Assembly: GCA_016840135.1 (NCBI GenBank)
Contig: JAEOSX010000018.1
Coordinates: forward strand, 1-32,953
DNA from: Candidatus Hermodarchaeota archaeon
GTDB taxonomy: Archaea > Asgardarchaeota > Hermodarchaeia > Hermodarchaeales > Hermodarchaeaceae
Direction of reading: 5' to 3'
Length of the DNA: 32,953 bases
In this document: positions 18,306 to 26,284 of the stretch, piece after piece
How the letters are laid out: every line of letters starts with the position of its first letter
Numbering within the stretch: the stretch's first letter is position 1
The notes under the pieces: model-generated
The model's input: only the letters and a program-made list of their open reading frames with translations
Database searches by the model: none
Told to the model about the DNA's origin: nothing
Translations under genes and position numbers: made by a program

Positions 18306-18919
18306 AATCATCCTTCTCTGATGTTAGAGTCATTGTAAATGATGGAGTCTATGAGCCCGCTGACGACACCTTCTTACTCTGTCAATACCTCGACATTATT
18401 CCAGGCGAGAAGCTGCTTGAAATCGGTTGTGGATGCGGACTAGTATCCATTATTGCCGCAATAAAAGGAGCGACAGTTGTAGCGACTGACAAATCACTAG
18501 CTGCAGTTCAAAACACTCAAGAGAACGCCAGGAGAGCCAACCTCCTTGATAAAATCGACATACGCCAAGGGCTATTATTTGAGCCAATTCAAAGAGAAGA
18601 ACGATTCTCCGTAATTGCCATTAATCCACCTTACTTACCAGAAACCAGAGAGGACCCTGCTTATGATGGTGCATGGTCCGGAGGACCTGACGGACGAGAA
18701 GTGATAGATGCCTTCCTCGCCCAATGCACGGAGTTTCTAGAAAAAGACGGGCGAGTTCTTATTATACAATCCTCACTTTCCAACCCGGAAAAAACCCATC
18801 AAATACTAGACACCTTGTTCCACTATTCAACTATTAAAGCGGAGAAGCGTTTCTTTTACGAAAACATTCTCTTATTTGAAGGTCGTCAACCCCGCCGACC
18901 GACAACTGAAAGGTTTTAG
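18293..18919 (+). CDS. HemK2/Mtq2-like class I methyltransferase (putative release-factor glutamine methyltransferase)
   Basis: VYEPADDTFLLCQYL, LEIGCGCGLVSIIAA, INPPYLPE. Confidence 0.88.
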   Translation: MAPVESSFSDVRVIVNDGVYEPADDTFLLCQYLDIIPGEKLLEIGCGCGLVSIIAAIKGATVVATDKSLAAVQNTQENARRANLLDKIDIRQGLLFEPIQREERFSVIAINPPYLPETREDPAYDGAWSGGPDGREVIDAFLAQCTEFLEKDGRVLIIQSSLSNPEKTHQILDTLFHYSTIKAEKRFFYENILLFEGRQPRRPTTERF

Positions 18920-18951
18920 AATCCGTCTTCCCTGAAACGAGATGGTGAACC

Positions 18952-19086
18952 ATGCCAGTTAACCTGACCTCTGAAGGCTCAGCAGCGAAAAGAGCGTACG
19001 AAGAAGCCACCACCCTAGAAGAAAGGATCGAGAAACTCGAGAAATTCATCTCGCTTATACCGAAGCACAAATCGAATCGTATGTAA
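18952..19086 (+). pseudogene. N-terminal fragment of the DRG-type GTPase, separated from the main ORF by an insertion with a stop and frameshift
   Basis: ATG 18952 preceded by gatggtgaacc. Translates to MPVNLTSEGSAAKRAYEEATTLEERIEKLEKFISLIPKHKSNRM*. It aligns with the DRG N-terminal helix once 19075-19106 is removed. Confidence 0.6.
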
Positions 19087-19115
19087 ATCGAGTCGAGTGT
19101 AAATCGAGCGAGAAG

Positions 19116-20156
19116 ATGGTGGCTACCTACCGACACAGGTTGGTTGTTCTACGTAGCGAGTTGGAGGAACGCAGGGCTAGACGTAAGCTGAGGACTGGTG
19201 GTCCCACTTATTCTTTGCCTAAGGAGGGTGCGGGCCAGGTAGTGTTGGTGGGGCTTGCTAGTAGCGGTAAGAGTACGCTGCTGAATCGGCTCACTGGCGC
19301 CAAGGCAAAAGTAGGTAGTTACGGATTCATAACCCAGCTACCTGAGCCAGGAGTTTTGAAGTTTGGGGGTAGTGGCATCCAAGTTATTGAGATGCCAGCC
19401 CTATTTGAAGGAGCTGAGGAGAGTAGTATTGGTCGCCAAATTCTGGGTGGGATTCGCAATGCGGATCTCATTGTTCTTGTTGTCGATCTTTCCAAACCGC
19501 CTTTATCTCAGATGGAGTTCCTTATTGGGCTGCTAGAGAAGTCCAGGATTATACTGAACAAAAGTCCTCCACCGATTCGGTTTACGAAAACGGGTAGCGG
19601 TGGATTCCACATCATTGGTCAGACTCATTTCCAAGGCAATCCTGATCTTATTCATCAGTTACTACATATGCGGCGGGTTCATAATTGTTCTCTGCAGTTT
19701 AAGGGACCAGCAACTCTTGACGATCTTGTTGAGGTAATTGATAGTAGGACTCGCTATGCTCCTGCTATTGTGATTGGTACTAAGGGTGATGCGAGTGATA
19801 GCTCAGTTCATTTCGAGGAGCTTCGTAATCGATATGGTAGTGATTTTGAAGTTTTTGCGGTTTCAGTGGAGAAGGATAAAGGAATTGAGGCTGCTGCGGC
19901 GGGTATTTTTCGGGGACTGGGTGTGATTCGTGTTTATACTCGGAAGACGTCTGGTGAGGTTGCTGATAAGCCGATTATTTTACCTGAGGGCGCGCTTGTT
20001 GAGGAGCTTGCCTCTCGCCTTCATAGTGATTTTCTAGTTAGTTTTCGGTACGCCATTGTTTTTAGAGAAGGTGGGCGGATGAAGCGTAAGAAGGTAGGGC
20101 TCGCTTTTCGGTTGGAGGATCAGGACATCACCCAAATCTTTACCAGCGGTAAATAA
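19116..20156 (+). CDS. DRG/OBG-type GTPase with C-terminal TGS domain (divergent; N-terminal region displaced)
   Basis: Walker A GLASSGKSTLLNRLTGAKAKVGSYGF, G4-like GTKGD, C-terminal TGS-like VIRVYTRKTSGEVADKPIILPEGALVEELASRLHSDF...QDITQIF. Confidence 0.85.
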   Translation: MVATYRHRLVVLRSELEERRARRKLRTGGPTYSLPKEGAGQVVLVGLASSGKSTLLNRLTGAKAKVGSYGFITQLPEPGVLKFGGSGIQVIEMPALFEGAEESSIGRQILGGIRNADLIVLVVDLSKPPLSQMEFLIGLLEKSRIILNKSPPPIRFTKTGSGGFHIIGQTHFQGNPDLIHQLLHMRRVHNCSLQFKGPATLDDLVEVIDSRTRYAPAIVIGTKGDASDSSVHFEELRNRYGSDFEVFAVSVEKDKGIEAAAAGIFRGLGVIRVYTRKTSGEVADKPIILPEGALVEELASRLHSDFLVSFRYAIVFREGGRMKRKKVGLAFRLEDQDITQIFTSGK

Positions 20157-20249
20157 ATCCGAGCGTTTAATGGTATATCCACGCAAGATTAATAAGATTA
20201 GGAGATTTGCTGATACCACTCCTCAATATAATGCTGGAGGCTCAATGCT

Positions 20250-20789
20250 ATGGTAAGACCTGGTAAATGCTATCGTCAAATCAAGCGCCCACCCTACACA
20301 CGGCACAAATACATTAAGAGAATTCCTGGGCGCAAATTAGTGTTATTCCGGATGGGAAAGAAGAAGAACCGTAATTTTCAACTAACATTGAGCCTTACTA
20401 CAGATGAGGCAGTACAGATTCGGCATGAGGCGCTGGAGGCGATGCGAATCGCAGCCAACCGTTATCTAAACCGAAGTATTACTGTTGAGAATTACTTTCT
20501 TTGGGTTCGCGTTTATCCCCATCAAATTCTTCGTGAAAAAAGAATGATGGCCTTCGCCGGCGCTGATAGAATCCAAGAAGGGATGAGACGTGCCTTCGGG
20601 AAGCCCTTTTCGCTAGCAGCACGAGTTCGTCCAGGACAGCCCGTACTCACTCTAGAAGTCGACTTCAAACACCTACAAATTGCCAAGGATGCCCTTCGCC
20701 GCGCAAAGATGAAACTACCAACTCCCTGCACTGTTCGTCTAGACCGTGCAGATCCACCCGAACTAGTGACCAAAGTTGGGCTGAGCTAG
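20250..20789 (+). CDS. rpl10e: Ribosomal protein L10e (uL16)
   Basis: MVRPGKCYRQIKRPPYTRHKYIKRIPG...HQILREKRMMAFAGADRIQEGMRRAFGKP. Confidence 0.96.
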   Translation: MVRPGKCYRQIKRPPYTRHKYIKRIPGRKLVLFRMGKKKNRNFQLTLSLTTDEAVQIRHEALEAMRIAANRYLNRSITVENYFLWVRVYPHQILREKRMMAFAGADRIQEGMRRAFGKPFSLAARVRPGQPVLTLEVDFKHLQIAKDALRRAKMKLPTPCTVRLDRADPPELVTKVGLS

Positions 20790-20904
20790 AAATCAACCGA
20801 TAATTACCTCGAAAAATCTTCCTTGAGGGAATAATACGACCCCTTTCTCCGATACCTGTTTAGGACTTTAAGTAGTCATTTAGTTCTAGAACATTGACCC
20901 AGCC

Positions 20905-22158
20905 ATGGCTAGTATCATCACTGATCTAAAGACAATTCCAAGAAATAGTAGAGTGGTTCTAGGCGTTTCTGCTAGCTGGTTTTTTTCAGCAGGACTAGTA
21001 TCATCTTGGAAGAACCTATTCATCAATATGTATGGAGGCTTCCTCCTCGTAGGTACCATCTCAACGGTTTCCCTTGGACTTGGTCTTTTATTTTCTTTTT
21101 TAGGTGGTCATCTAGGAGCTGCCTATTCAGAAAAGAAGATTGTAGTTTCAAGCATTTTGATTACAGCAGTAGGCTACGCTATTTTCGCCCTTGCTAGTAG
21201 TATCGCCATCATAATCCTTGGTCTTGTGCTTATGACATTCTCTAGTCTTGGTGCGCCTTGTATGAATTCAATTTATTTTGGTGATGTTCAGCGAGAACAC
21301 AGAGGCTTAGCATCGGGTACACGGACAGTAGCTGTGAATGCTGCCGCATTTACTGCCCCAATCGTGAGCACCCATATCTTACTTAGCCTACTTGGGTTCG
21401 TGGGCATGATGCGAACAGGATTACTTCTCACTGCTATCTGCCTAACAATTAACAGTGGAGTGATTGCGTTTCTTATTCGTCCTAACCAAGGAGATACAGA
21501 CACAACTAGGAAAACACCCAAAAGTAAGCGGCTTTTCTTGGATGGACTTCATACAACACTGCGTACCTCACCAGCACTTCGATTACTACTAGTTATAACA
21601 ATTCTCGAGAGCGTAGGTTATAGTATTAGCACTACTTTTGAAATCTTCATAATAACAGGGATAGTAGGAGTTCCAATCGACGCTTACAGTATTTTGTTAC
21701 TGATATATGGTGTGCTCTTCATTCCTCTAGGATTTTTCTTTGGAAGATATGCTGATCGTGGAAGCAGGTGGCGTTGCGCACTCGGTTTCCTCATATTACC
21801 CTTCATAAACTTGGCTCTTATTTTCTCACGAGGTTTTTGGCAGCTGCTCATGCTCTTAATGAGTGGAGCAGTTGGAATTGCAGCGTGGTATGCGTCAAAG
21901 TATCCCCTAATCACTGATTTGACACCCCGAGAGAACCTTGCCAGTGTATTTGCAGTTTTTCTGACACTACCCAGCTTATTCGCCTTCTTCGTGCCCTTCC
22001 TTAGTAGTCTAATCCTGCTTTCTTTTCCCCTTGAAGCGCTTTGGATGTTAGAAGTGGGTATTTTCAGTTGTGCTGCAGCATTAATTCTTCTCGCATATCG
22101 TTCCTACTCTAAGGATTTCAGAGGTTCTATAATTCCTGGTAAGGAGCTAGCCTGTTAA
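20905..22158 (+). CDS. Major facilitator superfamily transporter
   Basis: 417 aa with multiple hydrophobic helices, an MFS-like duplicated layout, and a GRYADRGSRWR loop. Confidence 0.8.
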   Translation: MASIITDLKTIPRNSRVVLGVSASWFFSAGLVSSWKNLFINMYGGFLLVGTISTVSLGLGLLFSFLGGHLGAAYSEKKIVVSSILITAVGYAIFALASSIAIIILGLVLMTFSSLGAPCMNSIYFGDVQREHRGLASGTRTVAVNAAAFTAPIVSTHILLSLLGFVGMMRTGLLLTAICLTINSGVIAFLIRPNQGDTDTTRKTPKSKRLFLDGLHTTLRTSPALRLLLVITILESVGYSISTTFEIFIITGIVGVPIDAYSILLLIYGVLFIPLGFFFGRYADRGSRWRCALGFLILPFINLALIFSRGFWQLLMLLMSGAVGIAAWYASKYPLITDLTPRENLASVFAVFLTLPSLFAFFVPFLSSLILLSFPLEALWMLEVGIFSCAAALILLAYRSYSKDFRGSIIPGKELAC

Positions 22159-23448
22159 CGGAAAACGAAACGAACTACCAGCGAACCTAGCGTTAGACCC
22201 CAGCTCGTGATGAATCTCGATAAGGCGATTGTATTTAGCAGTCCGGTCACTTCGAGCAGGCGCGCCCGTTTTAATTTGCCCACAAGAAAGGGCTACTGCA
22301 AGGTCAGCGATGAACGTGTCTTCTGTTTCGCCACTCCGGTGACTGACAACTACTCCGTATTGATTAGTTGCTGCTAGGTCAGCCGCTTGTATTGCTTCAG
22401 TTAAGGTGCCGATTTGATTAACTTTCAAGAGGAGCGCATTACCTGCACCAATATCTATCCCACGCTGTATTCGCTCAGGATTAGAGACAAAAAGGTCATC
22501 ACCAACAACCTGTACCTGTTCTCCAACCCTTTTTGTTAAAGTCGCAAAACTGTCAAAATCATTTTCACTGAATGGATCCTCTATTGAAAATAGGGGATAT
22601 TCTTTACACATTCTATGATAGTAGTCACTTAGCTCTGCTGAGGTTAGCTGGTGCCCATCTATTAAGTATCTGTTATTAGTGTAGAACTCGGAGGCAGCCG
22701 CATCGATTGCCAGTACAATTTCCTTCTCTGGAGTATAACCCGCCTCTTCAATCGAATAGAGTATAGCATCAAATGCTTCTCGACTCTCAGTCATTGGAGG
22801 CGCGAAGCCTCCCTCATCCCCGATGTTTTTCGCTGCTGCCCCGTAGCGTTTCACTAGTACTTCCTTAAGGATGTGATATATCTCCACTCCCGCCTGTAAT
22901 GCTTCAAGGAAGTCGGTAAATCCTACTGGCATGACATGAAATTCCTGAATAGCAAGCTGATTTCCTGCATGTTTTGCACCATTGATGATGTTCAACATTG
23001 GAACGGGCAGTACATACTGCTTCTGAGACCGTAGATGCCTGTAAAGAGGTTGGTTTTTACAGCGCGCTGCAGCTGTTGCCACTGCGAGTGAAACACCAAG
23101 AATCGCGTTTGCACCCAATCGCGATTTGTTAGGAGTCCCGTCAATACTAATTAGTATTTCATCGATTTTTGCTTGTTCTCGACAGTCAAGACCTATAAGC
23201 GGTTTCGCAATCTCCTTTTCCACATTACTTACTGCTGTTAGCACACCTTTACCTGCGTAACGTGTTGCGTCACCATCTCGAAGTTCAACTGCCTCGTGCT
23301 CACCAGTAGAAGCACCAGATGGAACCATCCCAAGGCCACGACCACCTCTTGTAAAGACTTCAACTTGTAGTGTCGGATTACCACGACTATCAAGAATTTC
23401 TAAGGCTCGAACTTTAGTGATTTCGTATTGATTTGACACGGAATCCAA
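22147..23448 (-). CDS. eno: Enolase
   Basis: 433 aa with ALEILDSRGNPTLQVEVFTRGG, GAKHAGNQLAIQEFHVMP, NIGDEGGFAPP, LFSIEDPFSENDF, GDDLFVSNPERIQRGI, VVSHRSGETEDTFIADLAV. Confidence 0.98.
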   Translation of the reverse strand: MDSVSNQYEITKVRALEILDSRGNPTLQVEVFTRGGRGLGMVPSGASTGEHEAVELRDGDATRYAGKGVLTAVSNVEKEIAKPLIGLDCREQAKIDEILISIDGTPNKSRLGANAILGVSLAVATAAARCKNQPLYRHLRSQKQYVLPVPMLNIINGAKHAGNQLAIQEFHVMPVGFTDFLEALQAGVEIYHILKEVLVKRYGAAAKNIGDEGGFAPPMTESREAFDAILYSIEEAGYTPEKEIVLAIDAAASEFYTNNRYLIDGHQLTSAELSDYYHRMCKEYPLFSIEDPFSENDFDSFATLTKRVGEQVQVVGDDLFVSNPERIQRGIDIGAGNALLLKVNQIGTLTEAIQAADLAATNQYGVVVSHRSGETEDTFIADLAVALSCGQIKTGAPARSDRTAKYNRLIEIHHELGSNARFAGSSFRFPLTG

Positions 23449-23529
23449 TCTCCAACATTCTAATTCTAAGTTGTAGGTCAGATTAAAATCCCTTCAATAC
23501 TGTTTTGATACTAAAAAAGAGCGATAGAT

Positions 23530-24159
23530 GTGTCGGCACTTTTACCCAGGAAGAGACTAGAGATATTGCTTAGTAAATTAGAAGGATTTCCTGAGCCTTG
23601 TGCAGAGTTTGAGCAATATGAAATATCTGATTCAGTTGCGGCAACTATGGTATTCACTGCAGCGACCTATGGTGATATTGAGGGACGCGTTGTTTACGAT
23701 TTAGGCTGTGGACCTGGACGGCTAGCTATTGCAAGCGCTCTACTTGGTGCAAAACGAGTTGTTGCTGTTGATATAGATTCGAAAGTGTTAAAAGTCGCTA
23801 AACGCAACGCACAACAACTTGGTGTGTACGATCAGATAGAGTTCGTCGCGCAAGATGTGAAGACGCTCAAAGGTAGGGCGGACACGGTGTTAATGAATGC
23901 GCCCTTTGGAGTTCAACAAGCTCATGCAGATCGACCATTCCTAAGAAAAGCACTTGAATTAGCGAATGTCATATATTCTTTGCATAAGGCATCCAAGGGA
24001 GGAAGAAGCTTCATCACAAAGTTCGTTTCTGACTTTGGAGGGCGTGTCACATTCATTCAGGAAATGAGTATGGGATTAGCAGCCACATTACGGTTTCATG
24101 AAAAACAGAGACACGTTATTCGCGTCGACTTCTATCGAATTGAAAAAGCGGAAGTTTAA
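23530..24159 (+). CDS. METTL5-like class I methyltransferase
   Basis: YDLGCGPGRLAIASALLGAKRVVAVDID, ADTVLMNAPFGVQQAHADRPFLRKALELANVIYSLHKAS. Confidence 0.85.
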   Translation: MSALLPRKRLEILLSKLEGFPEPCAEFEQYEISDSVAATMVFTAATYGDIEGRVVYDLGCGPGRLAIASALLGAKRVVAVDIDSKVLKVAKRNAQQLGVYDQIEFVAQDVKTLKGRADTVLMNAPFGVQQAHADRPFLRKALELANVIYSLHKASKGGRSFITKFVSDFGGRVTFIQEMSMGLAATLRFHEKQRHVIRVDFYRIEKAEV

Positions 24160-24163
24160 CTCT

Positions 24164-24778
24164 ATGCCTAACAAACGTATTAAAGATGGAGATCGCGTTC
24201 TACCCGGAGACCGATTGGGTGTTATCGAAGAATTTATTCCAGGACCCGGTACCTTCCAAGATCAAGATGATATAATCTATGCTAGTGTCACTGGCCTCGT
24301 CCGAATTGATATGAGCGAACGAAAAATTCACATTGAGGCAATTACGAGAACCCCTATTTTCCCCCAGCGTAACGACATCATTATTGGTGAAGTGCAGCAT
24401 GTCGGGAAAAAGGCTGTCATCATTAATATTTTCCAAGTTAGCGGTAATTCTTGCCCCATACCTTACTCTGGCTCTATTTACATAAAAAATGCCGCTGCAG
24501 GGTATGTGGAACAAATGAGAGACCTATTTCGACCAGGAGACATCGTTATTGCTAGAGTACAGAAACAAGTTTTAGGAATGGCACGCTTGTCCACGGTTGG
24601 CCCCCGTTTGGGTGTTATTCATTCCCTCTGCAGTAGATGCGGTCATTCTCTAATACATCAAAACCGAAGGTTAACATGTAGTAATTGCGGGAATGTAGAA
24701 CAGCGTAAGCTCTCAAAAGACTACGGTAAAATCTATGAATTAATGCACGCCGATAAATCGGATTCACCGACCTCCTGA
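24164..24778 (+). CDS. csl4: Exosome complex RNA-binding subunit Csl4
   Basis: VLPGDRLGVIEEFIPGPGTF, S1-like RNDIIIGEVQHVGKKAVIINI, C-terminal zinc ribbon CSRCGHSLIHQNRRLTCSNCGNVEQRKLSKDYG. ATG at 24164. Confidence 0.92.
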   Translation: MPNKRIKDGDRVLPGDRLGVIEEFIPGPGTFQDQDDIIYASVTGLVRIDMSERKIHIEAITRTPIFPQRNDIIIGEVQHVGKKAVIINIFQVSGNSCPIPYSGSIYIKNAAAGYVEQMRDLFRPGDIVIARVQKQVLGMARLSTVGPRLGVIHSLCSRCGHSLIHQNRRLTCSNCGNVEQRKLSKDYGKIYELMHADKSDSPTS

Positions 24779-24806
24779 AGTTAAGTTATGGGGGCAATCT
24801 TGCAGC

Positions 24807-25034
24807 TTGGCACGTTGGACGAAGAAAATCCTAGTCTTCCCGATTACAAAAGCCAGTGATCAGGTAATATTTATCGATAAAATAAGAAAGAAAATCAAAT
24901 GCGAACTTCAAATCCGTGCGGACCCCCGAGGTATCACGCTTATATTTCGAGGAGGCTTGGAAGTAGTTCGCCGCAGCATTAGAAATGCAAGAGATATCTT
25001 CAGTGAAATCAGACACTCTGAAGAAAGGTCGTAA
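24807..25034 (+). CDS. Small uncharacterised protein between csl4 and rpo11
   Basis: 75-aa ORF, TTG start. WTKKILVFPITKASDQVIFIDKIRKKIKCELQIRADPRGITLIFRGGLEVVRRSIRNARDIFSEI has an alpha/beta pattern and sits tightly in an operon. Confidence 0.6.
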   Translation: MARWTKKILVFPITKASDQVIFIDKIRKKIKCELQIRADPRGITLIFRGGLEVVRRSIRNARDIFSEIRHSEERS

Positions 25035-25115
25035 CTGAAACTAAAAGCAAGTTTTAAAAGCTGTGTAACAAACCTTCAGCGAACTAAAAGGAAGCATAAC
25101 CAGGACTAACCACCG

Positions 25116-25400
25116 ATGAAAGCTATTATCACGAAGAATACAACCAAAGAACTAGAATTGGAACTCCACGATGCTGGGCACACAATATGCAATCCCTTAA
25201 GGGAAATTCTCTTTGAAGACAAGCATCTAACCTTTGCTGGTTACTCGCTCCCCCACCCTCTAATCCGAACAGCTACATTTATTATTCGCACTGATGGAAA
25301 GGCGAAACCTATCAAAGTATTTGTTAATGCGGCACAGAAGCTGATTAAACGGGTTGAAGAACTTCGTACAGCATTTCGGAAAGGCATGGAGGCCGAGTAA
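25116..25400 (+). CDS. rpo11: DNA-directed RNA polymerase subunit Rpo11/RpoL
   Basis: 94 aa with LELELHDAGHTICNPLREILFEDKHLTFAGYSLPHPLIRTATFIIRTDGKAKPIKV. Confidence 0.94.
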   Translation: MKAIITKNTTKELELELHDAGHTICNPLREILFEDKHLTFAGYSLPHPLIRTATFIIRTDGKAKPIKVFVNAAQKLIKRVEELRTAFRKGMEAE

Positions 25401-25404
25401 AAAC

Positions 25405-25869
25405 GTGGATGTTTTAAGCAAGCTTCAGCACCTGCTTAAGAGTCACGGAGTTAATTCAGTTGAATCTGCAGTGAGACGTAAGGACCTCGCAAGACTAGGA
25501 GATTCCCTAGCAAATTTACTATATTCCTTAGCCGAATCTCTAGTAAATGAGCGATTTGGAGGAGGGAAGGTTTCAGGAAAGACTCTTGCAGCAGCACTAA
25601 GATTGTCTAACCTGCGGCATCTTGCGCCCTCCCGTCTAGACGCCCATGGTCTTGGCGACAGTGTAGAAGCCTTGATTGCCTATAAATGGATTAGAGGTAG
25701 CCTAGACATACCAGAAGCAGTGACACTCCTAGCACGGGAAATTAAACATGCTACAGAGAATAGGGAGTTGGGACAAACGCAGGTTCAGCCCGTCGTTACA
25801 GCTTTTGCTGCTTTGATTCGTAATATTTGTCAGGATGAACAATCTGCAAGTACCAGAAAAAGCCAATAG
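25405..25869 (+). CDS. Archaeal RNase III-like family protein
   Basis: RRKDLARLGDSLANLLYSLAESLVNERFGGGKVSGKTLAAALRLS...LDAHGLGDSVEALIAYKWIRG resembles an RNase III domain. GTG start at 25405. Confidence 0.7.
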   Translation: MDVLSKLQHLLKSHGVNSVESAVRRKDLARLGDSLANLLYSLAESLVNERFGGGKVSGKTLAAALRLSNLRHLAPSRLDAHGLGDSVEALIAYKWIRGSLDIPEAVTLLAREIKHATENRELGQTQVQPVVTAFAALIRNICQDEQSASTRKSQ

Positions 25870-25927
25870 ATTATTAACGTAATTTTCTTCAAGCTTAATA
25901 AAACAGCTGAACAGGAGACGATAACAA

Positions 25928-26269
25928 GTGAAGTTCTGCCCAGACTGCCAATCCTTGCTCACACCCAAAAAAGTTGGTAAGAGAAAGAAACTAGTATGCA
26001 AGCTATGTGGATATACACAACCACTTACAACTAAAGTAAAAGCCGCATATCGTATCAAAGAAAGAATAGAACATGGACCACAAGATGAAACCGTCGTGAT
26101 CGATGAAGAACTTGCTAAGCAACGTCCAATGCCCACAGTCCGCGCAATTTGCCCGAAATGTGGACACAAATTAGCTTATTATTGGCAGGTGCAAACACGC
26201 TCTGGAGACGAGGGAATGACAACATTCTATAGATGCTACGAATGCAGTCAAACTTGGAGGGAGTACTAG
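25928..26269 (+). CDS. tfs: Transcription elongation factor TFS / RPB9-like
   Basis: N-terminal MKFCPDCQSLLTPKKVGKRKKLVCKLCGY. C-terminal TFIIS-type ribbon RAICPKCGHKLAYYWQVQTRSGDEGMTTFYRCYECSQTWREY. Confidence 0.95.
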   Translation: MKFCPDCQSLLTPKKVGKRKKLVCKLCGYTQPLTTKVKAAYRIKERIEHGPQDETVVIDEELAKQRPMPTVRAICPKCGHKLAYYWQVQTRSGDEGMTTFYRCYECSQTWREY

Positions 26270-26284
26270 CTACCTCGCCCCCCT

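Noticed and set aside
19040-19120. Bulge-helix-bulge archaeal intron as the explanation of the DRG interruption
   Set aside because: I could not fold a convincing BHB around 19075-19106. The segment is mostly direct repeats, so splicing is kept only as a low-probability alternative.
22147-22158. 12-bp convergent overlap between the MFS transporter and enolase
   Set aside because: A short 3'-3' overlap is common in compact archaeal genomes.
25729-26169. 146-aa minus-strand ORF across the RNase III-like/tfs region
   Set aside because: Antisense to two recognised plus-strand genes; no domain.
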